Assembly: GCF_029023725.1 (NCBI RefSeq)
Contig: NZ_CP119075.1
Location: 3,591,501 to 3,655,500, forward strand
Source: Synoicihabitans lomoniglobus
GTDB lineage: Bacteria; Verrucomicrobiota; Verrucomicrobiia; Opitutales; Opitutaceae
Direction of reading: 5' to 3'
DNA length: 64,000 nt
Position 1 is the first letter of the stretch, and each line of letters opens with the position of its first letter. The notes under the pieces were generated by a model. That model ran no database searches, was not told the origin of the DNA, and worked only from the letters and a program-made list of their open reading frames with translations. Shown here one piece after another: positions 9,901 to 19,531 of the stretch. The position numbers and the translations under genes were made by a program.

Positions 9901-12900
9901 GTCTCTTTGGCGAGGTCCGTGCGTTCGCGCCGGAGCGTGGTCAGTTGCTCCGAAAGCGTAGCGTTCGAGTCGCGCAATCCGACCAATTCTGTTTCCGCCG
10001 CACCGAGTTGTTCCTGGATCGAGGCAACTTGCGTTTGTAGTTGATCGGCGGGGACCGTGGTCGCACGCACTTTTTCCAACTCGGCGCTGAGGTCCTGATT
10101 CGCCGTCCGGGCGTCAGCGAGGTCGTCGCTGGTGATGGCGAGTTGAGCTTCCGCGGAGGCCAACCGGCTGCGCATCTGCCCCGCCGCCTGTAGCTCCGAT
10201 TGGGCCGCGGAAAGCGCCGCTTCGAGGGTAGCAATACGATCGGACGACTCCGTGTTGATCTGCGCCAGCGCCGTTTCAGCGGTCGACGAGGCATCGCGAG
10301 CCGAAGCCAGAGCGCGCTCCAGTTCCTCCACCCGGCTTCCCGACCCATTGGCTGCGGCGGTGAGGCGCGTGATCTCCGCGTCGGCGGCGGCCCGCTCCTC
10401 CTGCATGGTCCCGATTTGGTGCGTGAGCGCTTCATTGGCGCGGCGCAAGGCGGAGAGTTCGGTTTGGGTTTGAGCGAGCTGTTGTTCACTCTCTCCGTCC
10501 GTGTTTTTAAGCGTCTCCTGCAGTTCGCCGATACGAGTGGTCAGTTCCTCGTTTTGCGCTTCGAGATCATCCACCGTCGCCACAATCGCGGCGCGTTGGT
10601 CGATACCTTCCCGCAGGTTCGTCATCAGCGTCTCGTTGCGCGACCGCAGCGCGGTGAGCTCTTCATTCGCCGCCGTCAGTCGGCGTTCTACGTCGGAGAG
10701 CTCTTCGGCCAGCGACGTGCCTTGGCGAGCTGAAGTTCGCGCCGCGCCAAGATCACGTTCGAGCGAGGTGATACGGGCGGTAAGCTCGGACGTCACGCGG
10801 TTGGTTTCGCGGGCCGACTCCACGGACTCGGACCGGGCGGTGGCCAAGTCCCGGCGAAGGTTGCCGATGGTGGAATCACTGTTTTGCACGCGGTCAACCA
10901 GCGGTTCCAAGGTGGCCAGTCGGGTGTTTGCGGCCGCCAGCGCGGCGGCGTTTTCCGTCAGCGCTTCATCACGCTCCCGCACCATGTTTTGCAACTGAGC
11001 AAGGCGCGTTTCATTCTCCGCGATGGTTTCAAGTTGAACCGAGGTGACGGACTGCGCGTTGGCGCGCTCGGCTTCGAGTTGTGCTTCCAGCGAGGCCAGC
11101 GCAACCTGGGTTTCCTTGAGCTCACCGTCGGTGCGACCGGCGAGGCTGCGCCACATCGTGAGCTCCTCGCTCAGGGTGCGGAATTCCTGCTGGTTGCCGG
11201 TCAGCGCCGATAACTGAGCCCGCGCTTCACTCAAGGCGGCTTCGAGATTGTTCTCCCGTTGGCTCACCGTGTCGAGTTGACGTGCCTTCGTGATCTGAGC
11301 TTGCCGCAGCTCGCTCAACTCGGACTGCAAGGCGGCGAGATCGGTGGAGGAAAGTTCGCGTTGCGCCGTCGCCAAGCGCCCCGTCAGCGCGTCGACTTGT
11401 GCGGTGGCTTGTTCGAGCTGTGCGGTGGTCTGCGCCACCCGTTCCTGCTCGGCCTGCAGGGCCCCTTCCAAGCGGGTCGTCCGGGAGGAGGAGTCGGCCA
11501 ACTGGGTTTGCAATTGGGCCAATTGCTGGCTGTTCGCGGTGGTGGCGTTCGCGCGCGTTTCGGCCAGTTGGACGAGTTGTTCACGTGCAGATTCGAGTTC
11601 ACCGGCAAGCTGCGTGCGGGTGGATTCGCTCGTGGCCAGCTCGCCCTGCAAGGTGGATACGCGACGGTTTGCCGCCTCGAGGTCGGACGCCCAGGTTGCT
11701 GCATTGGTGAGTCGCGCTCGCAGTTCGGAAATCTCGGTCTCGCGGGATTCCACCGTGGATCGGAGCGAAGCCAACTCGGTCGCTAGCGCCGGATCAGGCG
11801 CGGATTCACGCGTCGCCGCAGCAGCCAGTTGAGCCTCCAATTCGGTGATGCGAGCGCGGCTGCTTTGTAAATCGGCCGGGTCGGCGGCGGCGGCGAGTCG
11901 GCGGTTGAGTTCCGCCAATTGCACCCGCAATTGACCCAACTCGACGGCGGTGGCGGCGAGTTCCTCTCCGCCCTTGGCACTGGCGGTGCGCAACTGGGTG
12001 ATCAGCGAATCGCGTTGCCGCAGGGTGGCTTCCAACTCCGCGACGCGCTCGGCCGGAGCCAGGTTTTGCTGCAGTTGCTCGTTGGCGGCGGTCAGCTCGG
12101 CCACCCGGGAGCGGAGCTGCTGCAGTCCGCCCATCGCCGTCTCCAAACCACGAATACGCTCGCGACTGCTGGTCAACTCGGCCTGCAGGGCGACCACCTG
12201 GTCCTTGGCGGCTTTCAACGCATCGGGGTCCGCGCTCGCCTCCGGACTGCGGTTGCGATTCACGTTGTCTTCTGCCGTGCGCAACCGGCGGGCCAGGCTG
12301 CTGAGTTCCAGCGTGGCGCGCTTGACCTCGGAATTGAGGGCGCGGTTTTCGCGTGCGATCCGCTGGATCATCGACACGGCCTGACCGATGACCCGGCGTT
12401 GATCTTCGGACGATACCGCGACGGAACCGAGTTGCTGCGACAGCTCATCCACGTAGGCCTGCTCCGAGCTTTCGGCGCGGCTGGCGGGTTCGGATTGCAC
12501 CGCGCGGTTGTCGAGTTCCGCTTTCTGGCGGGCGAGGGTTTGATTGGCGGCGATGAGGCCGGTGTTTTCCCGGCGCAGGCGGGCGATTTCCGATTGCAGC
12601 TGGGCTTCAAGGGCCGCGTTCGAACCGGCCGATGTCGGAGCCGAAGGCGCGGCGGAGGCGGTGACCACGGGAGCGGGCGCGCTTGAAGTCGTTCCGGTGC
12701 CGGGCGGCGCGATGCCCAATTGATTGCGAAGACGGGTTAGATTGATGTCGGCCTCGGCTTGCTGAATGCGATTCAGGCGGGAAATCACCAAGTCCCGGCC
12801 GCGGGGATCGGCGCCGTTTTCCGCCGCCAATACCAGCCATGGGTAAGCCGCGGTGAAACTCTGCTGCAAACCACCCCGCCCTTCGGCATACATGATCCCG

Positions 12901-13610
12901 AGGTTATTCTGCGCGGGGCCGTAGTTTTGCTCGGCGGCGATGCGATACAGGCGGGCGGCCTCCGCGTCGTCCAAATCCACGCCACGCCCATCCTCGTAAA
13001 GCAGCGCGAGGTTGTAAGCAGCCCGGCTGAATCCCTGATCCATCGCCTGGCGATACCAGTGAATCGCCTGACTGAGATCCTCGGTGACCCCACTGCCCGT
13101 CTCGTAAGCCACGGCGAGGTTGAACTGGGCGTCGGGCACGCCGGACTCGGCGGCTTGGCGGAACCACAGCACCGACTCAAACAGATCAGGCTCCACCCCG
13201 AGTCCGCGCGCATACATGTTGGCGACGTTGAACTGGGCGGCGGGAAAATTGAGCTCGGCGGCGCGCAGGTAGAATTTGAACGCCCGCGGCATGTCGGCCG
13301 GCGCGCCGCGACCCAGTTCGTAGATCAGACCGAGGTTGAACGCGGCGGCGGCAAACCCGCGATCCGCCGCCCCTTGATAAGCAGCGATGGCGGCGGCGAA
13401 ATTCTGCTCCACCCCGGCCCCGTTCATGTAGGCATTACCCAACATGTTAAGCGCTTCGGCATCACCGCTCTCGGCGCGGGTTCGGATGCTGGCGAAATCC
13501 GACTGCGCCTGCACCGGCTGCGCCACGAACAAGGCGGCACCCACGCAAATACGAGCCAGCGTAAACCTAAAGCGGTTGCTCGCGCGTATGTTTGAATGAG
13601 GCCCAGCCAT
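6951..13610 (-). CDS. Giant Sel1-repeat / coiled-coil / LysM envelope protein
   Basis: 2,219 residues from the ATG at 13610, chosen because it precedes a signal peptide (FTLARICVGAALFVAQPVQAQ); the frame extends 16 codons further upstream. Residues about 40-290 are six to seven Sel1/TPR-like repeats (AEALNMLGNAYMNGAGV, AAFNLGLIYELGRGA, AQFNVANMYARGLGV and so on). Residues about 340-2,140 are an almost uninterrupted heptad-rich coiled coil of Ala, Gln, Glu, Leu and Arg. The C-terminus (about 2,165-2,219) is a LysM domain: VVEGDSLTRISMRYYG to ANALRPGQRLRIP. LysM binds peptidoglycan, so the protein may span from the periplasmic wall outward or inward as a long rod. It lies 62 bp after the ATP-grasp-like gene on the same strand. 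Confidence 0.85.
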   Translation of the reverse strand: MAGPHSNIRASNRFRFTLARICVGAALFVAQPVQAQSDFASIRTRAESGDAEALNMLGNAYMNGAGVEQNFAAAIAAYQGAADRGFAAAAFNLGLIYELGRGAPADMPRAFKFYLRAAELNFPAAQFNVANMYARGLGVEPDLFESVLWFRQAAESGVPDAQFNLAVAYETGSGVTEDLSQAIHWYRQAMDQGFSRAAYNLALLYEDGRGVDLDDAEAARLYRIAAEQNYGPAQNNLGIMYAEGRGGLQQSFTAAYPWLVLAAENGADPRGRDLVISRLNRIQQAEADINLTRLRNQLGIAPPGTGTTSSAPAPVVTASAAPSAPTSAGSNAALEAQLQSEIARLRRENTGLIAANQTLARQKAELDNRAVQSEPASRAESSEQAYVDELSQQLGSVAVSSEDQRRVIGQAVSMIQRIARENRALNSEVKRATLELSSLARRLRTAEDNVNRNRSPEASADPDALKAAKDQVVALQAELTSSRERIRGLETAMGGLQQLRSRVAELTAANEQLQQNLAPAERVAELEATLRQRDSLITQLRTASAKGGEELAATAVELGQLRVQLAELNRRLAAAADPADLQSSRARITELEAQLAAAATRESAPDPALATELASLRSTVESRETEISELRARLTNAATWASDLEAANRRVSTLQGELATSESTRTQLAGELESAREQLVQLAETRANATTANSQQLAQLQTQLADSSSRTTRLEGALQAEQERVAQTTAQLEQATAQVDALTGRLATAQRELSSTDLAALQSELSELRQAQITKARQLDTVSQRENNLEAALSEARAQLSALTGNQQEFRTLSEELTMWRSLAGRTDGELKETQVALASLEAQLEAERANAQSVTSVQLETIAENETRLAQLQNMVRERDEALTENAAALAAANTRLATLEPLVDRVQNSDSTIGNLRRDLATARSESVESARETNRVTSELTARITSLERDLGAARTSARQGTSLAEELSDVERRLTAANEELTALRSRNETLMTNLREGIDQRAAIVATVDDLEAQNEELTTRIGELQETLKNTDGESEQQLAQTQTELSALRRANEALTHQIGTMQEERAAADAEITRLTAAANGSGSRVEELERALASARDASSTAETALAQINTESSDRIATLEAALSAAQSELQAAGQMRSRLASAEAQLAITSDDLADARTANQDLSAELEKVRATTVPADQLQTQVASIQEQLGAAETELVGLRDSNATLSEQLTTLRRERTDLAKETDRVQAQNQQFARRVATMEIDLAEARAAAAQAREATSQHDAQLAAMRAQWETAQSQLAQNEAVATRNSQLALQLTGLRAQLELATEVTEERDQLLQAEAALGGRIAELEDALAQARAQSEQIPALETANASLTAELDSVRRQQTELAQSADRSQVQNQQFTARIAALELDLAQAREVSSQTREAIAERDARIADLRHELETTQTQVAGLDSASERNAELNRQLATLRTRLASAESAATDRDQLAATNRDLTAEMTALQAALDEASAAVASLDEERKTSAALAVQLESAQSQLANLEGLTQRNAQLGLQLTELRTELSGAENVGMERDQLAARVQSLESAVKAADAEAERRREENATLTARLANAGASSTELQATEASLADARSVIAGLQDEVRSARAQVSELETVAAARVAAETDARRLRAELTRAQSRLASIDELQASASDQAERINALIAARDTALTEATSASEELVTAQAALDENSAIIAELTGENLRLQGDVEASQKAVAAALAAQATAVSEAGSNQALELEMATLQARVNQVEERLANERAAAAKEFAALSLRLQRARETNQSLNEANRSLLATRAMDDENADQRFADLEREVTELAQTGAELKADNLALQTALAEAQSAPKPPAGWQQQQQALAARVEDLSRQLAAAQSAEVTVAQLREANAQQQSAQRDIADRLEASLAAQQAAEARTAQLVSELESAQSSRSELERQLAAVASVTQDLSTVRSELASLRGSYDSLSRENDALATQVAQAEAAAEARQAEAQETWTSERDGLRAELARLREAETDLLQRIEADQAQLQVAQSEAAASRNRVANLEQAVGVATAQTSEMQELTVRVRETEQQLETQRVANLRLQQALERERQTQETRLIAAQRENAALMGRLRQAQNTLDQIASAASVLNPTGRSLTGTPRLPAAAPSPASSASAERFHEVVEGDSLTRISMRYYGSATRWQDIYEANREVLSAANALRPGQRLRIP

Positions 13611-13672
13611 GAATATCACAGCTTTCTTGTGGGGAATTTGCCTCAGGGCGCAAGGCACGGTTCACGCGTCGT

Positions 13673-15085
13673 TCAACCAACGACGCGACAGGGCAAAAGC
13701 GCGGCGTCCTGCATGCCGTGGATGATTTTCTTATCCGGAGGGCAAAATGTCGCCAACGCCCCGCCGAGCAGCGTCTTGCCGTCGCGCACGAAGTAGTAGG
13801 GACAAAGGCGCAAACGCCCCTGACGCGAGCCGGCCTCGGTCGGCTGATCCGCATCCGCTTGGGTCGACGGGTAAAGGCGATGCGCCAGACGGCGCGGTTT
13901 CCGGTATTCCTGCAACACGTGCAGGTTGGTCGGGGCGTCCTGAATCGCGATCTCCACCCCATCCTGCCACTCTTCGCGCGAGCAGTCAGCGCCGTAAACG
14001 ACACTGCGCGCGCCCCACGCCGTTTCGTGAAAACCGGATATTTTGAGGATGAGATCGCGTTCCTTTTGGGAGGCTTGCGTGAGTTGATGCCAATCGGCCA
14101 GCGGGCGCCCTCCGGCCGACGGACCATCGAGCACGGCGCCAGGCGGCAACGGCGCGGGATCGACCACCCACGAGCGCGGAAAGAGTTTTTTCAACAGCTT
14201 GTAGGATTTGCCGGGCAGCGCTTCCCGCCAGTAGTCCCCGAGCAGATGGTGGTGGAACAGCGCGGCGCCCATTTTCTCCTCTTGGAAAGGTCGCATCGGC
14301 GGAGCCACGGCCAGTTCGCCCGCATCCCAGGCTTCGAAAATATAGTGCGCGTTGGGGATGTTTTCGAGGTCGTGCAGTTCGAAGAACCGGTAAACGACGT
14401 CGATCTTCTCGGGGTTGCCATCGACGTCGAAACAGAGCGCCGAACCGAGCGGGAACAGGTCGTCCGGATCGAGACAAAAAACGCGTTGGCCCCGGCGTTG
14501 CAGTTGCTCAGCGATCCACTTCATTTCGGGCCGATACGTGGCGGACTCGTCGCTGAGCACGATCGCAATGAGCGGATTTGCAATGGTCGGAGCGAGCGCG
14601 GCGAGCGAGCGATGAAACTCCCGAATCATGGCGTCGCTCTCACCGACGACATCCCCCTGGTCCGCATACAAGCGGTTGAGAAACGCCGTGAGCCCGATGC
14701 CGCCCGGCACGGAATCGAGCTCGGTCATCACAAAGCCATCGTCGGTCAGCAGCAAATCGGGGCGCAATACGGTGGGAAACAATCCACGTTGGCGTTTGTC
14801 GCGGGCATGCTTGACCAGCGCTTCCGGTTTGCCGCGATCGAGATACTCGGCGACCCACGGCGCGCGCAGCGGCTTGTTGCGCAGGAGGTTCTTGTCGGCG
14901 GCGGAGCGCAGATAGAGATTTTCCAAGGCCTCATGGAAATGCAGACAAGCTTCGCCAATGCGGTGGAGTTCGTCGATTTGGGCGGCCGTGAGCGGCCAGG
15001 CGTCGGGCGAGAGTTGCCACGTCTTGGCCTCGAACAGCGAGGTGTTCGCAAAAGCGTGCTCCAGTTGGTCGCGGGGAAGGTCCAT
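13673..15085 (-). CDS. ATP-grasp-like protein of unknown substrate
   Basis: 470 residues, no signal peptide. I do not recognise a named enzyme. Local patterns resemble circularly permuted ATP-grasp ligases: RPDLLLTDDGFVMTELDSV followed by GGIGLT, a second acidic/basic block LILKISGFHETAWGARSVVYG, and VLQEYRKPRRLAHRLYP near the C-terminus, where such enzymes place their nucleotide and Mg ligands. Two cysteines near residue 450 (LRLCPYYFVRDG) are not in a recognisable metal motif. The gene lies between prfB and the Sel1/LysM gene on the same strand. A ligase acting on a small peptide or polyamine is possible, but this is inference. Confidence 0.6.
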   Translation of the reverse strand: MDLPRDQLEHAFANTSLFEAKTWQLSPDAWPLTAAQIDELHRIGEACLHFHEALENLYLRSAADKNLLRNKPLRAPWVAEYLDRGKPEALVKHARDKRQRGLFPTVLRPDLLLTDDGFVMTELDSVPGGIGLTAFLNRLYADQGDVVGESDAMIREFHRSLAALAPTIANPLIAIVLSDESATYRPEMKWIAEQLQRRGQRVFCLDPDDLFPLGSALCFDVDGNPEKIDVVYRFFELHDLENIPNAHYIFEAWDAGELAVAPPMRPFQEEKMGAALFHHHLLGDYWREALPGKSYKLLKKLFPRSWVVDPAPLPPGAVLDGPSAGGRPLADWHQLTQASQKERDLILKISGFHETAWGARSVVYGADCSREEWQDGVEIAIQDAPTNLHVLQEYRKPRRLAHRLYPSTQADADQPTEAGSRQGRLRLCPYYFVRDGKTLLGGALATFCPPDKKIIHGMQDAALLPCRVVG

Positions 15086-15091
15086 GTCTTA

Positions 15092-15197
15092 AAAACGGAA
15101 AAGCTAAAACTCTGAAAAGCTGATCGGCGGAATAGCGAACGAAGAGGCCACTTAATTCAGCGATTCAGGCGGTAGAGTTTCAGCTTTCCAGCGTTTT
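15092..15197. repeat. Class B inverted repeat, low-complexity arms
   Basis: The left arm (15092-15113, AAAACGGAAAAGCTAAAACT) pairs imperfectly with the right arm (15174-15197). They share the words AAAACG, GAAAGCT and AAACTCT in inverted order, with a 3-nt bulge. The repeat fills the gap between the prfB stop and the start of the ATP-grasp-like gene. It could fold as an intercistronic stem-loop. Confidence 0.5.
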
Positions 15198-15201
15198 CAG
15201 C

Positions 15202-16345
15202 CTAGTCGTCGACCTGGATGTCCTTGTTGCGGTGACGCGGGCAACCGGCGCGAAGCCAACCATTGATGAAGGGATCGAGCTCACCATCGAGCACGCCCTG
15301 CGTATCCGCGGTGGAGACGCCGGTGCGCAGATCCTTCACCATCTGGTAAGGTTGAAGCACGTAGGAACGAATCTGCGCGCCCCAGCCGATCTCACCTTTT
15401 TCGCCGTAGAATTTTTCCATCTCGCTACGCTGCTCATCGAGACGGCGCTCGTAGAGTCGGGCCTTGAGCACGCTCATGGCGCTGGCCTTGTTCTTGATCT
15501 GGGAGCGTTCGTTTTGGCAGGTGACGACGAGGCCGGTGGGAATGTGGGTGAGGCGCACGGCGGAGTCCGTGGTGTTAACACCCTGCCCGCCCTTGCCGGA
15601 CGAACGATAAACGTCGGTGCGGATGTCGTCCTCGTTGAGGTCAACCTTCACTTCGTCGGTGATCTCAGCCACGACATCGACCGCGCAAAACGAGGTGTGG
15701 CGGCGCTGATTGGAATCGAACGGACTGATGCGCACGAGACGATGCACGCCGCGCTCGGCCTTGGCGTAACCGTAGGCGTTCTCGCCCTTGATGAGGACCG
15801 TGGCTTTGGAAATGCCGGCCTGCTCACCGGACTGCACGTCCTGGATCTCGACCGTGAAGCCTTGGCGTTCCGCCCACCGGGAATACATGCGAAAAAGCAT
15901 GTCGGCCCAGTCGTTGGATTCGGTGCCACCGGCTCCGGCCTGAATCGAGAAAATGGCGTTGTTGCGATCGAACTGACCGGTGAGGAACGAAGCGATTTCG
16001 ATCTCGTCGATGTTGTCGAGCAACGTGCTCACCGTGGACTCGAGTTCCTTGGTGTATTCGATGCGCTCTTCTTCGGACCCGGCTTCGATGAGTTCGAGCA
16101 TCACATCGATATCTTCGAGTTTCTTGCGAAAATCGACCACCGGCAGGACGGCCTTTTTGAGGGCGTTGACCTTACCGATGTGCTTCTGCGCCTTGTCGTT
16201 ATTGTCCCAAAACCCGGGCGCGCCCATCTGGGCGTCGAGGGCTTCTATTTCACGGAGTTTTTGTTCTCCGTCAAAGAAACCTCCATAACTGCCCGGCACG
16301 TTTTTTGATGAGCTCTATGTGGTCGTATGTTTCAGGTTGAATCAT
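15202..16345 (-). CDS. prfB: Peptide chain release factor 2, expressed by +1 programmed frameshift
   Basis: RF2 recognises UGA and UAA and triggers peptide release. The protein has the GGQ loop ([14 protein letters not shown]) and the RF2 anticodon-like tripeptide SPF (ISPFDSNQ). The natural start is the ATG at 16345: 24 codons ([20 protein letters not shown] then WRFL) lead to an in-frame UGA at 16273-16271. Skipping one base continues with [15 protein letters not shown] to the stop at 15202. The joined segments are 16345-16274 and 16272-15202, giving 380 residues; E. coli RF2 has 365. A frame starting at 16299 (MPGSYGGFF) would be an artefact of ignoring the shift. Frameshifting at the UGA is the classical autoregulation of RF2. 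Confidence 0.95.
16270..16284 (-). promoter_or_regulatory. prfB: RF2 programmed +1 frameshift site
   Basis: Read on the minus strand: internal Shine-Dalgarno GGAGG (16284-16280), spacer TTT, slippery CTT (16276-16274), then UGA followed by C (16273-16270). The 3-nt spacing between the SD-like element and CUU, and the UGAC context, match the canonical E. coli prfB signal. Low RF2 causes a pause at UGA and slippage of the Leu-tRNA from CUU to UUU. Confidence 0.95.
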
Positions 16346-16451
16346 GATCGAACGAGCATCGCCGCAAAGTCGGACGAACGGCGCAAGAGCGAAAGTGCAT
16401 CGCCCCTCACGATGGTGTAAAAAGAAATGGTGTCAGGTAAACGGTGACACG

Positions 16452-16557
16452 CCTGGGAACGCCGAGCTCCAGCTCGGCAGACGACGCGAAGCGCCGTCGG
16501 TTGGGGGCGCTTACCTGTCGTCAGCCTGATGCCGAGCTGGAGCTCGGCGTTCCCAGG
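16452..16557. repeat. Inverted repeat with 28-bp perfect arms
   Basis: The arms 16452-16479 and 16530-16557 are perfect reverse complements of each other. Each begins or ends with CCTGGGAACGCC and contains its own small palindrome GCCGAGCT-CC-AGCTCGGC. The 50-bp centre carries a further hairpin around ACGACGC...GCCGTCG. No protein frame of interest lies inside. This has the size and shape of a miniature inverted-repeat element or REP doublet. It lies upstream of prfB and after the end of fcl. Confidence 0.8.
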
Positions 16558-16624
16558 GCGGCATTCACTTTCCGGGGATGTGCCCTGACATCACGTCCCG
16601 TTACACCCTCTCGCAGGTGCCGTT

Positions 16625-17560
16625 TCAGGTGCGCAACGAGCCCGCCTCGGTTTCCGCCAGAAACGAACCGTAGGTGCGCTTCACTCCGTTGGGCAGCGCG
16701 ATGGCGGCCTGCCAGCCGAGAGCGGACAGCTTGGAGACGTCCATGAGCTTGCGCGGCGTGCCGTCGGGCTTGGACGTGTCCCACTTGATTTCGCCGGTGT
16801 AGCCGACGGTCGTCGCCACCAGCTCGGTGAGTTCGCGAATCGAAACGTCCGTGCCCGTGCCGACGTTGATGAGATCGGGCGGATTCTCCATTTCGAGTAG
16901 AAATGCACAAGCCGCCGCTAGGTCGTCGACGTGCAGGAACTCCCGTAGTGGCGAACCCGTGCCCCAGGCATGAACCGTAGGTTGTTCGGCCAATCTCGCC
17001 TCGTGGAAACGACGAATGAGTGCGGGTATGACATGCGAATTCTGGCCGTGATAATTATCACCCGGGCCGTAGAGGTTCGTTGGCATGGCCGAGTGGTAAC
17101 ACACGCCGTATTGACGACGGTAATACTCAGCGAGCTTGAGTCCGGCGATCTTCGAGATGGCATAGGCCTCGTTGGTCGGTTCGAGCGGGCCGGTGAGCAG
17201 ACTGTCCTCAGACAACGGTTGCGGCGCGAGCTTCGGGTAAATGCAGGAACTCCCCAAAAACAACAACCGCGGCACGCCCGCCCGGTAGGCCGCGTGGATG
17301 GTGTTGGTGGCGAGAATCAGGTTCTCGTAGGCAAACTCCGCCGGGTAGGTATTGTTCGCATGAATACCGCCCACCTTGGCCGCGGCGATGATGACCACGT
17401 CGGGCTTTTCGGTGGCGAAAAACGACTCGACCGCAGCCTGATTGGTCAGGTCGAGTTCCGCCCGAGTGCGCACGACAAGCTCAACGTCGGGAACGTTTTG
17501 ATAGTGGCGCACCAAGGCGCCACCCACCATGCCACGGTGTCCGGAGATGTAGAGTTTCAT
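16625..17560 (-). CDS. fcl: GDP-L-fucose synthase (GDP-4-keto-6-deoxy-mannose epimerase/reductase)
   Basis: 311 residues, extended short-chain dehydrogenase. The N-terminal NAD(P) motif is [23 protein letters not shown] follows. The catalytic Ser is in GSSCIYP and the Tyr/Lys pair in [15 protein letters not shown] and [10 protein letters not shown] are typical of the WcaG/Fcl group. It performs the last step of GDP-L-fucose synthesis, acting on the product of the gmd gene 39 bp upstream. The two form a clear operon in pathway order. The product would feed fucosylation of surface polysaccharide; no glycosyltransferases are adjacent. Confidence 0.95.
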   Translation of the reverse strand: MKLYISGHRGMVGGALVRHYQNVPDVELVVRTRAELDLTNQAAVESFFATEKPDVVIIAAAKVGGIHANNTYPAEFAYENLILATNTIHAAYRAGVPRLLFLGSSCIYPKLAPQPLSEDSLLTGPLEPTNEAYAISKIAGLKLAEYYRRQYGVCYHSAMPTNLYGPGDNYHGQNSHVIPALIRRFHEARLAEQPTVHAWGTGSPLREFLHVDDLAAACAFLLEMENPPDLINVGTGTDVSIRELTELVATTVGYTGEIKWDTSKPDGTPRKLMDVSKLSALGWQAAIALPNGVKRTYGSFLAETEAGSLRT

Positions 17561-17599
17561 CGCGTGAGCGTCGGAAAGGTCTAGGCGAACGGAGCCTGT

Positions 17600-18616
<1,017 letters not shown>

Positions 18617-18704
18617 AAAAAGGACAGCATTACGGGGTTATCCGAAACTCGTGCAAGCCTGCAACCCGTTCAATTGCAGTCCGCTTGATTTTGCGGGGTG
18701 GTGA

Positions 18705-19250
18705 ATGCAACTTCCAACCATGCGTCTCGTTCTCATCGTCGCCCAGTCCTTGGACGGCTTCATCACCCGTCATGACGATCCCGGCGTCGCCTGGGCTTCG
18801 GCTGCCGACCAGAAATGGTTTCGAAGCTGTCTGAGCGAATTCGATTGCAGCGTCACGGGGCGGGCGACCTACGAAGTGATACGCGACGTGGTTCTGGCCG
18901 CCAAACCCAACGGCCGCCGTCGTATCGTAATGACGCGTCAGCCCGAGCGGTTTAGCGCCGATATCCGTCCGGGGCTCTTGGAATTCAGTGCCGCCGAACC
19001 ACCATCCATCGTGGCCTCGCTCGCCGCCTCGGGCGGTAAAAACTGCGCCGTGCTGGGCGGGGCTCAGGTGCACGATGCCTTTCTCCACGCCGGGTTGGTC
19101 GACGAGATATGGACCACCATCGAGCCTCGAATATTCGGTCAAGGCACCCCGCTGGTCGGCCGACGGCACGATCTTTCGCTGACCTTGCGCGACCACCAAA
19201 GACTTCCCGACAGTGACTCGATCGTGTTGCGCTATACCGTGCAGCGCTGA
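18705..19250 (+). CDS. Dihydrofolate-reductase-family / RibD C-terminal-like reductase
   Basis: 181 residues. The start of the fold is clear (MRLVLIVAQSLDGFITRHDD). VTGRATYEVIRD, VMTRQPE and the late glycine motif AVLGGAQVHDAFLHAGLVDE with IEPRIFGQGTPL match the RibD_C/DHFR superfamily that reduces pterin- or pyrimidine-like substrates with NAD(P)H. The ATG at 18705 is preferred because GGGGTGG stands 3-9 nt upstream; ATG 18720 is the alternative and fits the family's usual start. A true folate reductase is unlikely, since the diagnostic active-site pattern of FolA is absent. The physiological substrate is unknown. Confidence 0.8.
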   Translation: MQLPTMRLVLIVAQSLDGFITRHDDPGVAWASAADQKWFRSCLSEFDCSVTGRATYEVIRDVVLAAKPNGRRRIVMTRQPERFSADIRPGLLEFSAAEPPSIVASLAASGGKNCAVLGGAQVHDAFLHAGLVDEIWTTIEPRIFGQGTPLVGRRHDLSLTLRDHQRLPDSDSIVLRYTVQR

Positions 19251-19267
19251 ACCATACCCTTTCTTCT

Positions 19268-19513
19268 ATGCGTTGGCTTGGTTATTTTATTATTTGGACG
19301 TTGGGCATCACGGTCGTCGGTGCCGTGTTGGGGTCCGTGGTTTTTCCCGTCGCCGGACTGTTTTTCGAGACGGAGCGTTCCGCCAGTGAAATGAGTGTCT
19401 TCGGGATAAAGACGCTGGGGTTCTATTTCGGAATTTGGGCTCCCGGCACGGCCCTCGTGCTCACCGTCAAAAAAGCCTACGAGGCGAACAAAACCGATTC
19501 AGCGGACGCCTGA
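19268..19513 (+). CDS. Small membrane protein, two predicted helices
   Basis: 81 residues, not recognised. Residues about 4-32 (YFIIWTLGITVVGAVLGSVV and onward) and about 46-66 (FGIKTLGFYFGIWAPGTALV) are hydrophobic, joined by a charged loop (ETERSASE), with a polar C-terminal tail. It starts 17 bp after the reductase gene on the same strand and ends 18 bp before the convergent cysH, so it is probably cotranscribed with the reductase. The sharp membrane topology argues for a real gene; the function is unknown. Confidence 0.6.
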   Translation: MRWLGYFIIWTLGITVVGAVLGSVVFPVAGLFFETERSASEMSVFGIKTLGFYFGIWAPGTALVLTVKKAYEANKTDSADA

Positions 19514-19531
19514 TCCCCGGCTCGATCCGAC

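Noticed and set aside
13718..15115. 465-codon plus-strand frame over the ATP-grasp-like gene
   Set aside because: Less protein-like than the minus-strand frame, which shows ATP-grasp-like blocks and fits the operon direction.
16271..16273. In-frame TGA in prfB as a pseudogene mutation or selenocysteine codon
   Set aside because: The surrounding GGAGG-TTT-CTT-TGA-C is the standard RF2 frameshift signal and the +1 frame encodes complete RF2.
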